From positions 39,284-103,283 of the forward strand of contig NZ_JAJLRA010000023.1 in the NCBI RefSeq assembly GCF_020991365.1: a stretch of DNA of 64,000 nt, written 5' to 3'. This DNA is from Streptacidiphilus sp. ASG 303 (lineage in GTDB: Bacteria > Actinomycetota > Actinomycetes > Streptomycetales > Streptomycetaceae). The position numbers and the translations under genes are program-made. Numbering within the stretch: position 1 is the stretch's first letter; the number at the start of each line of letters is the position of its first letter. Under the pieces are notes generated by a model. That model was not told the DNA's origin. It was given only the letters and a program-made list of their open reading frames with translations, and did not search any database. Shown piece by piece: positions 27,899 to 36,708 of this stretch.

Positions 27899-28621
27899 AT
27901 GAGCAACCTCGACGCGCACCCGCAGGCCCCGGACCTGGCCGCCCTGGCCGCCCTTCTGGCCGACCGCACCCGCGCGGCCTTCTGCCTGGCCCTCCTGGAC
28001 GGCCGGGCGTGGACCGCCACCGAACTGGCCCACCACGCCGCGGTGGCCGCCTCCACCGCCACCGGGCACCTGAACCTCCTGGTCGACGCGGGACTGCTCG
28101 CCCAGGAGCGCCAGGGACGCCACCGCTACGTCCGCCTCGCCGGCCCCGAGACGGCCCACCTGGTCGAGACCCTCGCCTCCCTGGCCCCCCGCAGGGCCGC
28201 CGCGCCCCGCTCGCTGCCCGCCGTCACCCGCAGCCGGGCGCTGGCCCGCGCCCGCACGTGCTACGACCACCTCGCCGGCGCCCTGGGCGTCGCGGTCACC
28301 GATGCGATGACCGGCCGCGGGCTGCTGGACTGGGACCAGGGACCGGCCCTCACCGGCGCCGGGGCCCACTGGCTGGCCCACCTCGGCATCACCCTCCCGC
28401 CCGTCGCGCGGCGTCCGCTGGTCCGCTCGTGCCTGGACTGGACCGAGCGCCGTCCCCACCTGGCCGGCGCCGTCGGCGCCGCCCTGTGCCGCCACGCCCT
28501 CGACCACGGGTGGATCACCCGCATCGGCACCGGCCGCGCCGTCGCGCTCACCCCGACCGGCCGGAGCGCGCTCCACGACAGCCTCGGCCTGCCCGACGAG
28601 ACACACACTCCAACCGCGTGA
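27899..28621 (+). CDS. ArsR-family winged-helix regulator
   Basis: A 240-residue regulator. The winged helix-turn-helix lies at about residues 15-80 (ALLADRTRAAFCLALLDGR, then ELAHHAAVAASTATGHLNLLVDAGLL and a basic wing). The C-terminal 150 residues form a helical region with LDWTERRPHLAGAVGAALC, common in large ArsR-like regulators of actinobacteria. The ATG at 27899 has GGGGGAGG nine bases upstream. No metal-binding Cys pair typical of classical ArsR is obvious, so the signal may be an organic compound or redox state. It is divergent from the flavin reductase gene. Confidence 0.87.
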   Translation: MSNLDAHPQAPDLAALAALLADRTRAAFCLALLDGRAWTATELAHHAAVAASTATGHLNLLVDAGLLAQERQGRHRYVRLAGPETAHLVETLASLAPRRAAAPRSLPAVTRSRALARARTCYDHLAGALGVAVTDAMTGRGLLDWDQGPALTGAGAHWLAHLGITLPPVARRPLVRSCLDWTERRPHLAGAVGAALCRHALDHGWITRIGTGRAVALTPTGRSALHDSLGLPDETHTPTA

Positions 28622-28633
28622 GCACCCGTTCTA

Positions 28634-28659
28634 CCCGGCCGGCCGACCGACCGGCCGGG
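28634..28659 (+). terminator. Hairpin downstream of the ArsR-type gene
   Basis: CCCGGCCGG (28634-28642) and its complement CCGGCCGGG (28651-28659) form a perfect 9-bp stem with an 8-nt loop. It follows the stop codon by 12 bp, with no T-run, as is common in Streptomyces. Confidence 0.6.
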
Positions 28660-28956
28660 CGAGCGTGGACCACGGCCCATGAGGGCTGAACCCAGGCCGA
28701 GCCTCCCGACACCGGCTACGACTCGTTCCTCCAGTCGGAGTTCTCGATGCGAGGATCCCGCCATCCGGCGCGGCCACTGCCTGAAGGGCAACCTGGCTTC
28801 TTCTGTGCCCGGCGAAATCCGCCCCGAGGTGGTCGGCTATGCGCCGGTCAGCCAGGACACATCGGTGGAATGGAAGAGCCTGGCGCGGTTCTGGAGGCCC
28901 TTGGCAAGATCCGACATCGCGTGAGTCGGTCTGTGCTGCTGTCCACCCGAGGCCAT
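28660..28956. other. No gene seen
   Basis: Short frames occur on both strands, but none has a good start or recognisable content. The segment separates the ArsR-type gene from the end of the leftward four-gene operon. Confidence 0.5.
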
Positions 28957-29736
28957 TCAGCGATGAACGGCAGTACTGCCGGCAGCGCTCGCCAGCAGCT
29001 CCGCAAGGTGGGTCGCAGTCCTGGTGCCTGGTATGGGCGCCACGTGGCTGCCGCGGTCCAGGAGCCAGCGCAGGGCGTCGCCCGGTCCGGTGCCGGTGGC
29101 GAGCCTGCCCGCGGCCAGCGGCCGGTACGGCACGAAGGGGATGCGGTGGGTGCGGCACCAGTCCACGGTGGGGTCGTCGGGTTCGGAGCGGTTGAGCACG
29201 TTCTGTACGGCGGCGACCGGCACGATCGTCATGGCCTCCTCGGCCTGGGCCACCGTCACCTTCGACAGTCCCACGGCTGCGATCTTCCCCTCCTGGCGGA
29301 GTGCGGCGAGCTCTGCCACCTGGTCGGTCAGCGGCGTCTCCGGGTCGACCCGGTGCAGGTAGCACAGGGCCAGGCGCTCCACGCCCAGGCGCCGCAGGCT
29401 GGCTTCCACCGCGTGCCGCAGGTAGTCGGGCCTGCCGAGTGGCCGCCACCGGTTCGGGCCGGGCCGGATCATGCCGACCTTGGTGGCGACCAGGAGCTCT
29501 GGCGGATAGGGATGCAGGGCCTCGCAGATCAATTCCTCGACGGTGTGGGGGCCGTAGGCGTCGGCGGTGTCCAGGTGCGTGACGCCCGCGTCCACGGCCA
29601 GCCGCAGCAGCCGCACGGCGCCCACCCGGTCCGGGGGCGGGCCCCAGTGGCCGGGGCCGGTCAGACCCATGGTGCCCAGGCCGATCCGGGAGACGGCCTT
29701 GCCCGCGATGGTGATGCTGCCGCCCGGGGCGCTCAT
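28957..29736 (-). CDS. Aldo/keto reductase (last gene of four-gene operon)
   Basis: A 259-residue, somewhat short member of the aldo/keto reductase superfamily. It begins with the GLGTMGLTGPGHWG strand and has the catalytic Asp/Tyr region HLDTADAYGPHTVEE, LLVATKVG with the catalytic Lys, the LCYLHRVD strand with His, and the late cofactor-binding IPGTRTATHLAEL. The ATG at 29736 overlaps the upstream ATPase stop (ATGA). Its place at the end of an operon with a radical SAM enzyme suggests a specific small-molecule substrate; which one is unknown. Confidence 0.9.
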   Translation of the reverse strand: MSAPGGSITIAGKAVSRIGLGTMGLTGPGHWGPPPDRVGAVRLLRLAVDAGVTHLDTADAYGPHTVEELICEALHPYPPELLVATKVGMIRPGPNRWRPLGRPDYLRHAVEASLRRLGVERLALCYLHRVDPETPLTDQVAELAALRQEGKIAAVGLSKVTVAQAEEAMTIVPVAAVQNVLNRSEPDDPTVDWCRTHRIPFVPYRPLAAGRLATGTGPGDALRWLLDRGSHVAPIPGTRTATHLAELLASAAGSTAVHR

Positions 29737-30332
29737 ACCGCACCTACCCGGGCGTCCGCGGTGTCCAGGGCGGCGTCCAGTGCCGCGTCCCGGGATGCGT
29801 CGTGGTTGGTGACCTGCAGGTGCGGAAGGCCTGTACCGGCGAGCAGGGCGTGCAGGTGCCGGTCCACGCGGGCCCGGTAGCCCAGGTCCCGGTCGCGGTG
29901 CTCGCCCAGCGGCACCGCGGGGTCGAGGACGGTGGCGAGCAGCAGGGTGTAACCGGCGGCGTGCGCGGCCGCGAACGCGGTGAGCCGGTCGGCGGCCTCC
30001 TGGCCGCTGTCCTCGGCGCGGTGCTCCAGACCGGCCGTGTAATAGGCGATCGGGTCCAGGGCGGAGCGGTCGATGAGGACGACGTCGGCACGCAGCGCGG
30101 CCTCCGCCTCGGCACACACCCCGGCCGCGACGATCCACTGCGTGGTGGTGGCGCTCTGCGCGCGCATCTTGGGGAAGCCCATGTCGGCGGCCTTCTGCGC
30201 CAGGCTTCCGGCGGTGCGGGCCACGATGAGCCCCTGGGCGCGGAACTCCATCGCCAGACGCTGCAGCAAGGTGGTCTTGCCGGTGGAGTGCGTGCCGCAG
30301 ACGGCTATGCGGATCGGGTCGGTGGTCACCAC
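29733..30332 (-). CDS. Small P-loop ATPase/kinase (NadR-kinase-like)
   Basis: A 199-residue AAA_28-type protein. It has Walker A GTHSTGKTTL near residue 14 and the DVVLIDRSALDPIAYY segment, the equivalent of Walker B with the lid preceding residues. It resembles the ribosylnicotinamide-kinase half of NadR and related nucleotide kinases. GTG 30332 is chosen because GAGGAG is eight bases upstream; GTG 30329 is next to it. The gene overlaps the exonuclease stop by seven bases and the aldo/keto reductase start by four, so the operon is translationally coupled. A nucleoside or cofactor substrate is likely but unproven. Confidence 0.85.
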   Translation of the reverse strand: MVTTDPIRIAVCGTHSTGKTTLLQRLAMEFRAQGLIVARTAGSLAQKAADMGFPKMRAQSATTTQWIVAAGVCAEAEAALRADVVLIDRSALDPIAYYTAGLEHRAEDSGQEAADRLTAFAAAHAAGYTLLLATVLDPAVPLGEHRDRDLGYRARVDRHLHALLAGTGLPHLQVTNHDASRDAALDAALDTADARVGAV

Positions 30333-30928
30333 AGGGTGGGCTCCTCGCTGGGAGAGGGATGCCCGGGGAGTCCGGGCGGGACGGCGGACGCCGCCAGCGC
30401 GTCCCAGGTGGCATAGGAGCGGGCGAGGGCCTGGAGAAGCAGCGCGGTCGCGCCGGCGTCGAAGGAGGCCCGGTGCCGCTGCCCAGGCAGGCCGGAGGTG
30501 TCCAGGTGCGCGTGGGTGACCAGCGCGTCCAGGCCGTGTCCGGGGGCGTCGGGCCAGGTGGCGCGGGCCAGGCGCAGGGTGTCGATGACGCCGACGGGCT
30601 TCCAGCCGGGCAGGTGCCGGGTGAGTGCGTCGTAGTCGACCTTGGCGCTGTGCGCGACCAGCCACGCCCCGTCCAGTGCCGCGCGGACCTGGTCGGCGAC
30701 CTCGGGCCAGGCCGGGCAGGTGGCGACCTGCGTGTCAGTGATGCCGTGGATGCGCGTGACCCGCTGCCGGATCGGTGTCGGGGGCCGGACCAGCCACTGC
30801 CGGGCCTGCTCGTGCAGCACGGCGTCCGCGGTGACCGGCACGGTGGCGACCTCGATCAGGTCCGGCGGGGATGCGCCGTTGCCCTCGACGTCCGCGACGA
30901 CGACGTGCGGCCAGGTGGAGGGGGTCAT
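30326..30928 (-). CDS. DnaQ-like 3'-5' exonuclease
   Basis: A 200-residue DEDDh exonuclease. The acidic motif I appears as D13-V-E15 in VVVADVEGNG; motif II is HSAKVDYDAL with its Asp; motif III is HRASFDAGATALL with His and Asp. Proteins of this size are stand-alone proofreading or RNA/DNA 3' trimming enzymes. The ATG at 30928 overlaps the radical SAM stop (ATGA) and has AAGGAC upstream. Among its operon partners it is the only nucleic-acid enzyme, which makes the operon function intriguing. Confidence 0.9.
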   Translation of the reverse strand: MTPSTWPHVVVADVEGNGASPPDLIEVATVPVTADAVLHEQARQWLVRPPTPIRQRVTRIHGITDTQVATCPAWPEVADQVRAALDGAWLVAHSAKVDYDALTRHLPGWKPVGVIDTLRLARATWPDAPGHGLDALVTHAHLDTSGLPGQRHRASFDAGATALLLQALARSYATWDALAASAVPPGLPGHPSPSEEPTLW

Positions 30929-32106
30929 ACGGGACGTCCTTCCCAGCCGGCCTCGGCGCGGCCGTGCCGGCGGTGGTGGTGGGGATGTTCGCGGGCGTGG
31001 ACCTGGTAGCCATACCCGTGCTGCAGGAAGTAGCGGGGGTGTTCGGGCAGGCCCTCGACGATGATGGCCCGATCGCTGATCTCCACCGGGCCCACCGCGC
31101 CGAGGGACCGTGCCCGCTTCTCCACCTCCGCCGCGTCGGGCTTCGCGAAGGCGCCCGCGCACCGTTTGAGCTGCTTGACGGGGCAGATGTCGCACAGCTC
31201 CGGGATGCCGTAGTGGCCGTTGTAGTCCGGCAGGCCGTGGGCGTAGGCGACGGCGCAGGAGGTCTTGCGGAACAGCGGCCCCCACGGCTCGTCGGACTCG
31301 CCGGGCCGGCGGAAGCGGCGCAGGATCCGCCGCTCGGCCTCCTCCGGCATGATCTTGCGCCGGGCGGTGCCTTCGTAGGGCTCGGGCAGGCCCTGTTCCC
31401 GGTAGTAGGCGGCGATCTCGTCCCGGTAGAACAGGCCGGTAAACACCGTGGCGTGCGCGTATCGGGACAGCTCCACGGCGCGGTCCAGATCGGCGGACGA
31501 GTCGTTCAGCCCCGGCACGATCGGCCGCCAGTACAGCACCACCCGGTACCGCATCGCGTGGTCGTGCAGGGTGCGCAGGCTTGCGGCAGCGATGCGCGAG
31601 TCCACCGGCTCGATGCGGCTCTCGGTGATGCCGGAGTGCGTGACCAGCACGGTCAGCTTGATGTTCGTGAAGGAGTTCAGGACGGCGCAGTCCTCGGGCT
31701 CGACGCGCCAGCGCGTGATGACCAGGACGTGGTTGGTCAGGCACTGCTCGTCCAGCAGGCGCAGCGTGTTGAAGGTGTGCGGCTTGACCACTGGCAGGAA
31801 CGGGTCGGTGGCCTTGTTGAACAGCTGGACCGGGGTGACGTGAGGCCGGAAGTAGGGGTGTCCGGTGAGGGCGGCCACGGCCTCCTCGTCGCCCATCACC
31901 AGTCGCGGCGTCTTCATGCCGAAGTTGCCGTACAGGTGGCGTACGCAGTAGCCGCACTCCAACGGGCAGCCGATGACGTGGTTCAGCGACAGGCCGGACT
32001 TGCGGTACTCGATCACGTCGGCCAGGTCGGTCCGGAGCTCCGCGACCTGTCCGGGTGTCAGTAGGGGCAGAGCGCGCCTGTGCGGTGCGAAGGGGATCTG
32101 CGTCAT
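30925..32106 (-). CDS. Radical SAM protein (first gene of four-gene operon)
   Basis: A 393-residue radical S-adenosylmethionine protein. The 4Fe-4S cluster motif CPLECGYC gives C47, C51 and C54. A C-terminal Cys group, LCDICPVKQLKRC near residue 330, may bind a second cluster or metal. The fold has the usual VQLFNKATDPFLP and TVLVTHSGITESRIEP strands. The architecture recalls spore-photoproduct-lyase-like and nucleic-acid-acting radical SAM proteins, but no precise subfamily is claimed. The ATG at 32106 is selected over a longer low-complexity extension to 32217. It leads an operon with an exonuclease, small ATPase and aldo/keto reductase. Confidence 0.88.
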   Translation of the reverse strand: MTQIPFAPHRRALPLLTPGQVAELRTDLADVIEYRKSGLSLNHVIGCPLECGYCVRHLYGNFGMKTPRLVMGDEEAVAALTGHPYFRPHVTPVQLFNKATDPFLPVVKPHTFNTLRLLDEQCLTNHVLVITRWRVEPEDCAVLNSFTNIKLTVLVTHSGITESRIEPVDSRIAAASLRTLHDHAMRYRVVLYWRPIVPGLNDSSADLDRAVELSRYAHATVFTGLFYRDEIAAYYREQGLPEPYEGTARRKIMPEEAERRILRRFRRPGESDEPWGPLFRKTSCAVAYAHGLPDYNGHYGIPELCDICPVKQLKRCAGAFAKPDAAEVEKRARSLGAVGPVEISDRAIIVEGLPEHPRYFLQHGYGYQVHAREHPHHHRRHGRAEAGWEGRPV

Positions 32107-32435
32107 GGAGGCCGGGTTCCTTCGGTGATCGGCTGCCGCGCAGGCAGCGGGCATGAACGGGGGACGGTGCGCGGATCGCGCGGTGTCTGGGCACAGCTGC
32201 CGGTGTGAGGCGGCCACTGCCGCAGATGTGCGAACTGGGTGAGCTGGACGAGCGCCGAGTGGTTCGTCCGCGCCAGGTCCGCATGCCTGGCATGGACGAT
32301 GTCAGCGCTCAGGACCGGGGCGGCGCCCGTGTCGCCGGTGTCTGTCCAGCGACGGACGGCCGGACGCCATCTGAACCGCCTCCGGTGTGAGGGGGCCTGT
32401 CCGCCACCTGCAGGGACCGCCGGGCGAAGGTCCGG
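32107..32435. other. Promoter region of the radical SAM operon; no gene
   Basis: The segment separates the start of the leftward radical SAM operon from the stop of the next leftward gene. No convincing reading frame or strong hairpin is seen. The operon promoter must lie here. Confidence 0.55.
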
Positions 32436-32996
32436 TCAGCGGGGAGGCTGCTGCATCAGTAGGGCGGCCAGTGCCGCCGCGATCAGCAGAAAGGGGATGA
32501 AGAGGCAGTTCGCGAGGAACCGCCACACCTCCCGTGTTCCCTCCTCCTGGGCGAGCAGTCGGGCATCGGGGCAAGGCGATCCGGTTGACTCCGGGTGCGA
32601 GTGAGGCTCAGGGACAGGACGCTCTGCGTGGGCAGCCACGGGGTGGGCGGACACCTCGTAGTGGACCTCGTCATCCACCAGGACCAAGGACACCTGCCGT
32701 CCCGTCTCCAGGTCGGCCAGGGCCGCCCGCTGGGCCATGGCGTCCTCCAGCCATCTCCCCGCGACGTCCGCCGCCTGATCGCTGAGGTGCGCAGCGGTCA
32801 CCCACACCCGGTGCCGCATCCATGCCAAGGCCGGCATGGGCGCCGGCGCAACACAGTGGCCGAGCCAGAAGCCCCGACGCTCGCCATCGTGAACGTGGGC
32901 CACGTGCGCGCAGGCGAAAGCGGACTGCCACGGCACAGCCGGCCTGTCGGACGCAGATGATGATGAGGGGCTGGTCAGGTCGAAGACGCTGCTCAA
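32436..32996 (-). CDS. Hypothetical protein with C-terminal membrane anchor
   Basis: About 186 residues, not recognised. It contains conserved-looking stretches (WLGHCVAPAPMPALAWMRHR, then WVTAAHLSDQAADVAGRWLED) and one C-terminal transmembrane helix, FLANCLFIPFLLIAAALAAL. A TTG start at 32996 is preferred because it overlaps the upstream stop as TTGA and has GAGGGAG five bases before it; GTG codons at 33041 and 33077 would force a long overlap. It is translationally coupled to the upstream ATP-binding protein, so a membrane-side role for that regulator is possible. Confidence 0.65.
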   Translation of the reverse strand: MSSVFDLTSPSSSSASDRPAVPWQSAFACAHVAHVHDGERRGFWLGHCVAPAPMPALAWMRHRVWVTAAHLSDQAADVAGRWLEDAMAQRAALADLETGRQVSLVLVDDEVHYEVSAHPVAAHAERPVPEPHSHPESTGSPCPDARLLAQEEGTREVWRFLANCLFIPFLLIAAALAALLMQQPPR

Positions 32997-33487
32997 CAGG
33001 ACTCCCTCACCCGTGAGCCGGAAGCGGACATGATCGCCCACACGGTCTTGCCCGGACCCGTCTCGCGCACTCCCCACGCTTCAGCCAAGGCATGGACCAG
33101 CAGCAGGCCGCGGCCGCCGTCCTGCTCCACTTCGGCGTATCCGCCAGGCTGGGTGCCTGACATCGCCGGCTGCTTCGGGCAGGAGTCCGTGACCTCCACC
33201 AGGACGTCCCCGCCACGGCAGGTGAGCGCCACATCCACAAGCAGCTGCCCCGGACCAGCGTGCAGGACTGCATTGGTCACCAGCTCCGAGGCCACCAGGA
33301 TGACGTCAGCCGTGATCTCTGCGCTGACTCCACGTCTCGCCAATTCCCGACGGACCTGAGCGCGAACCAGCCCGACCGACTCCGCAAGCGGAGTGAAGCC
33401 CATCTGCCAGGTCACACCTGCATGCCGCGGAGCATCACCGGAATGCGGAACTTCTCCCGCCGGTGGATGCCTTGTCCCGATGTACAT
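32993..33487 (-). CDS. ATP-binding anti-sigma-like protein (HATPase_c_2)
   Basis: A 164-residue RsbW-like ATPase domain alone. The N box is ILVASELVTNAVLHAG and the G box is GGRGLLLVHALAEAWG. Proteins of this kind bind ATP and act as anti-sigma factors or switch kinases; Streptomyces has dozens. The ATG at 33487 has AGGGGGG upstream. It is divergent from the HTH/TPR-type regulator gene at 33754 across 266 bp. This pairing is frequent in the genus and suggests shared control. Confidence 0.88.
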   Translation of the reverse strand: MYIGTRHPPAGEVPHSGDAPRHAGVTWQMGFTPLAESVGLVRAQVRRELARRGVSAEITADVILVASELVTNAVLHAGPGQLLVDVALTCRGGDVLVEVTDSCPKQPAMSGTQPGGYAEVEQDGGRGLLLVHALAEAWGVRETGPGKTVWAIMSASGSRVRESC

Positions 33488-33753
33488 CGTCCCCCCTGCA
33501 TGAGGGCTTCCAGCCCCGTAGAGGTGTCCAGGAGTTGAGTCCTCACGAAGGAGGAGTGAAACAAGCCTTCCGCCGCTCCGTAGGCGTATCTACCGTCAGA
33601 TCTGCGGCACACACAGCACCTTCGAGGAGCATCGGCGTCATCCTGGCGACAGAGTCACGTCGAAATGCCTGATGCGCTCTGTACCACGGGACTTCGGGCA
33701 CATCACAGTCGTACGGTCGGAACGACGCGCTGAGTGCAGTCGAAGGGGGAACA

Positions 33754-35112
33754 GTGGTCACGCTTCTCCGGATCCTGATCGACCGGCGAGGACTGAAGTC
33801 GTACGACGACTTCATCCGGGAGTACGAGCAGGCCGCCGTTGCCCTGGCAGGGATCACGGGCAATGCGGCCCTGCGCAGCCACACCGTCTCGAAGCGCACC
33901 TTCGAACGGTGGTACAGCAGCAGTGCGGTGCCGCAGAACGACGCCCGCCGTGTCCTGGCGCACATGTTCCAGCAGCCCATCACCCAGCTGCTGGCGCCGG
34001 CGCCCCTCGCCACCGCCACACCACCGCACGTCCGGCTCGCCACCGACGACGACCAGCGCATCGACCCCCGCGCCGACTCCGACGCGGACCTGCACGAGAT
34101 GGGAAGGCACGCAGCTATGGCCGCACGACGGGCAATGGAATTCGCCATGGGAGCAGAGCGAGGCGAGGTCGGACAGGAGACGATGGCCTACCTGCAGGAC
34201 GAGGTGAGACGCATCGCCGGCTCCTACATCCGTGTCCCTCTCAACCACATCCTCGACGACCTGATCAGCCTGCAGGACGAAGCCTTCCGGCTCCTGGAGA
34301 GCGGCCGCACCAAGCCGAGCCAGAGCCGGGACCTGTACCTCCTCGCGGCACTCAGCTCCGGCATGCTCGCCAAGGCAGGCCACGACCTGGGCGACCCGCA
34401 CTCGGCCATGATGCAGGCCCGCACGGCAGCGGTCTGCGCCGACAAGGCAGAGCACCAGCCGCTCAGCGCCTGGGTCCGCGGCCTGCAGTCGCTCATCGCC
34501 TACTGGGCCGGACGCCCCGAGGACGCCCTGCACTACGCCGCCCACGGCGCCAGCCTCGCCCAGGGACTGCGCGGCAGCATCAGTGTGTGGCTGCCCAGCC
34601 TGCAGAGCCGGGCTGCGGCACTCCTCGGCGACGAGGAGACCGTCACCTCCTCCGCTCGGCTCGCGACAGACCTGCGTGACCGTGTCGAACCCGACGACCT
34701 CGACCAGCTCGGCGGCCTCCTGCTCTTCCCGCAGATCCGCCAGAACTACTACCAAGTCGAGGCGCTGGCGCTGCTCGGCCACGGCGACCGGCGACTCGTC
34801 CACCAGGCGGAGAACGCCGCCCAGGCCTTCGCGGACACCACCGACCCCAACTGGTCCTTCGGTGACGCGGCAGGCGCACAGAGCAACCTCGCCCTCGCCC
34901 GCCTGTACGTCGACGACCTCGAAGGTGCCGCCGAAGCCATCCGGCCCGTCCTCGACCTGCCCTCGGAGCAGCGCAACGCCGGAATCATCTACTCCGCGCA
35001 CCGCGTGCGCTCCGCGCTGTCCAAGGGACGCAGCCACGACGCCCTCGTGGCCCGCCGGCTCTCCGAGGAGATCGCCACGTTCAACCGCCCGCCGCTCGCT
35101 CTACCCCGCTGA
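33754..35112 (+). CDS. HTH/TPR-type transcriptional regulator
   Basis: A 452-residue protein. Residues 1-85 form a DNA-binding-like domain (LKSYDDFIREYEQAA, then SKRTFERWYSSSAVPQNDARRVLAHMF). The remainder is a repeating helical region typical of TPR-like regulators in streptomycetes, with AAALLGDEETVTSSARLA and ALARLYVDDLEGAAEAI. It fits the XRE/NsdA-like class that often accompanies HATPase genes. The GTG at 33754 has AAGGGGG five bases upstream. It may sense a signal through the TPR domain and control the divergent ATPase gene; the target is inferred from position only. Confidence 0.8.
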   Translation: MVTLLRILIDRRGLKSYDDFIREYEQAAVALAGITGNAALRSHTVSKRTFERWYSSSAVPQNDARRVLAHMFQQPITQLLAPAPLATATPPHVRLATDDDQRIDPRADSDADLHEMGRHAAMAARRAMEFAMGAERGEVGQETMAYLQDEVRRIAGSYIRVPLNHILDDLISLQDEAFRLLESGRTKPSQSRDLYLLAALSSGMLAKAGHDLGDPHSAMMQARTAAVCADKAEHQPLSAWVRGLQSLIAYWAGRPEDALHYAAHGASLAQGLRGSISVWLPSLQSRAAALLGDEETVTSSARLATDLRDRVEPDDLDQLGGLLLFPQIRQNYYQVEALALLGHGDRRLVHQAENAAQAFADTTDPNWSFGDAAGAQSNLALARLYVDDLEGAAEAIRPVLDLPSEQRNAGIIYSAHRVRSALSKGRSHDALVARRLSEEIATFNRPPLALPR

Positions 35113-35136
35113 GGCAGCGGAGTAGAGTCCGGCGGC

Positions 35137-35700
35137 ATGTACCCGATCACCCGCCGCAGTCCTCGCCTCCTTCTTCGAGAGCTGACCGTGGATGACGTCA
35201 ACCCCGTCCACGCCATCTACGGCAGCCCTGAGGCCACCGCTCACCTGTCGTTCGAGCCCCGCTCGCGCGACCAGGTGAGCGCGATCGTGGCCCGGTCCGT
35301 CGAGTCGGCCGGCGCGGACCCCCGCACCGAGTACGCCCTCGCCGTCACCCGACACGACAGCGGCCAGCTCATCGGCTTCGCCCGCCTCGCCCTCGACCCT
35401 CACCAGCAGCAGGCGGCCACCATCGGCTTCGCGCTGCGCCCAGACGTATGGGGTATCGGCTACGGGCGTGAGACCGTGGGCCTCCTGCTGGCGCTCGCCT
35501 TCGAGGATCTCGGCCTGCACCGAGTATGGGCGGCCCGTGCTCCTCTCAACGAGGCTTCCGCGAAGACTCTTCTTGCAGCGGGGATGACCGAGGAGGGCCG
35601 CATCCGCGGGCACGTCTTCGTCCGCGGATCATGGCGCGACTCCATCACCTACGGCGTGCTCCGTGAGGAGTGGCAGGCCGCGGTCGCCGCCCGGTCGTGA
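35137..35700 (+). CDS. GNAT-family N-acetyltransferase (RimJ/RimL-like)
   Basis: A 187-residue acetyltransferase. It begins RSPRLLLRELTVDDV, the usual RimJ/RimL start, and has the acetyl-CoA-binding segment WGIGYGRETVGLLLALAFEDLGLHRVWA, with Q/RxxGxG/A in the form GIGYGRE, followed by NEASAKTLLAAGMTEEG. Family members acetylate ribosomal protein N termini, amino groups of small molecules or antibiotics. It starts 25 bp after the HTH/TPR-type gene and is probably co-transcribed. The substrate cannot be read from sequence. Confidence 0.9.
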   Translation: MYPITRRSPRLLLRELTVDDVNPVHAIYGSPEATAHLSFEPRSRDQVSAIVARSVESAGADPRTEYALAVTRHDSGQLIGFARLALDPHQQQAATIGFALRPDVWGIGYGRETVGLLLALAFEDLGLHRVWAARAPLNEASAKTLLAAGMTEEGRIRGHVFVRGSWRDSITYGVLREEWQAAVAARS

Positions 35701-36105
35701 AGGTCAGGAGCCCGAAGCTGCGGATCCACCGGCAGCGGGAGACCGGCCCTGGGACGGCGCCTCCTGCTGTGCGTGCCGTCCCAGCCGTCTCGTCCGTGTG
35801 CTGCTGAGAGAGCCCATCGCGGCAGCTGCCGGCAGACACTTCCCGTGCCATCGCCCTGATCCTCCGACGACTGCTCGGCCTATCCACCGTGTACGTCGCC
35901 GCGCGCCCGGAGAAACGGAACCGCTGCTCACTGGCTCGCTTTGCAGTGCACCATCTATTGGGTCTCGTGCCTGACGATGAGATGGCAGGCAAGCTCCTGA
36001 TCGATCGAGCGATCTGCGGTCAGCCCACGCGGAGGCTCCTGCATGGATGCGATCTGTTTGGGCCGGCACCTGCCCGCGCGCAGGTGGGGGAGGAGCTGCC
36101 CGTCG
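35701..36105. other. No convincing gene
   Basis: About 400 bp between convergent genes. A rightward frame from 35889 and a leftward one from 35992 are open but lack recognisable domains or ribosome-binding sites. Confidence 0.5.
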
Positions 36106-36708
36106 TCAACGCAGGAGAGCGAAGGTGGAGGCGGCGATCAGACTGCCGAGGCAGGTGCCGGCGACCACCTGGGCGCGAGTGTGGTCACGCAGCTCGATAC
36201 GGGACCAGCCCACCAGGGCCACGAGCACGTAGCCGAGGAGCATCCATGGACCGTAGGCCTGCGTGAGCATGATGACGCTCCCGGCGGACACGGCGCCGTG
36301 CACGCTGATCTTCCAGCCCGTGGTGATCGCCAGGATGGCCACCAGGGTGGCTAGCATCGCCGCCACCAGGGCGACCATCTCCTGCGGGGCGCCGAAGAGC
36401 AGCATCAGCGCCATGCCGGCGACGACCGACGCCATGATGCCGGGGATGACAAGCAGGCGGTCCTGTCGCCGGCGCACGTGCCGGTCCCCCCAGTAGCCGC
36501 GGCGTTCGCCGAACTTGATGAACAGGATCGGGATGACACCCGAGAACAGGGCGCCAAGCAGTCCCCAAGCAATGCCGCCGAAGCGGCCCGAGTGCCACCC
36601 GATGAGGACGGTGACCGCGATGATCCAGTTCTTGGGCTCGAGGCCGTCGGTGACCGCGCGGGCGATCCGGAATTCATCACGGGTGGGGGAGACGGCGGTG
36701 CTGGTCAT
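36106..36708 (-). CDS. PAP2-like membrane protein
   Basis: A 200-residue integral membrane protein with about six helices. The C-terminal part reads SRIELRDHTRAQVVAGTCLGSL, the usual third motif of PAP2-type phosphatases (H then D/E-like). An earlier HGAVSAGSV resembles the second motif. It could be a lipid phosphate phosphatase or a degenerate relative. ATG 36708 overlaps the upstream membrane gene stop (ATGA) and has CAGGAAG upstream. It is the last gene of the ImmA/IrrE-like operon. Confidence 0.75.
   Translation of the reverse strand: MTSTAVSPTRDEFRIARAVTDGLEPKNWIIAVTVLIGWHSGRFGGIAWGLLGALFSGVIPILFIKFGERRGYWGDRHVRRRQDRLLVIPGIMASVVAGMALMLLFGAPQEMVALVAAMLATLVAILAITTGWKISVHGAVSAGSVIMLTQAYGPWMLLGYVLVALVGWSRIELRDHTRAQVVAGTCLGSLIAASTFALLR

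Noticed and set aside
35889..36266. A 125-codon rightward frame overlapping the PAP2-like gene
   Set aside because: No ribosome-binding site or domain, and it overlaps a well-supported gene on the other strand.
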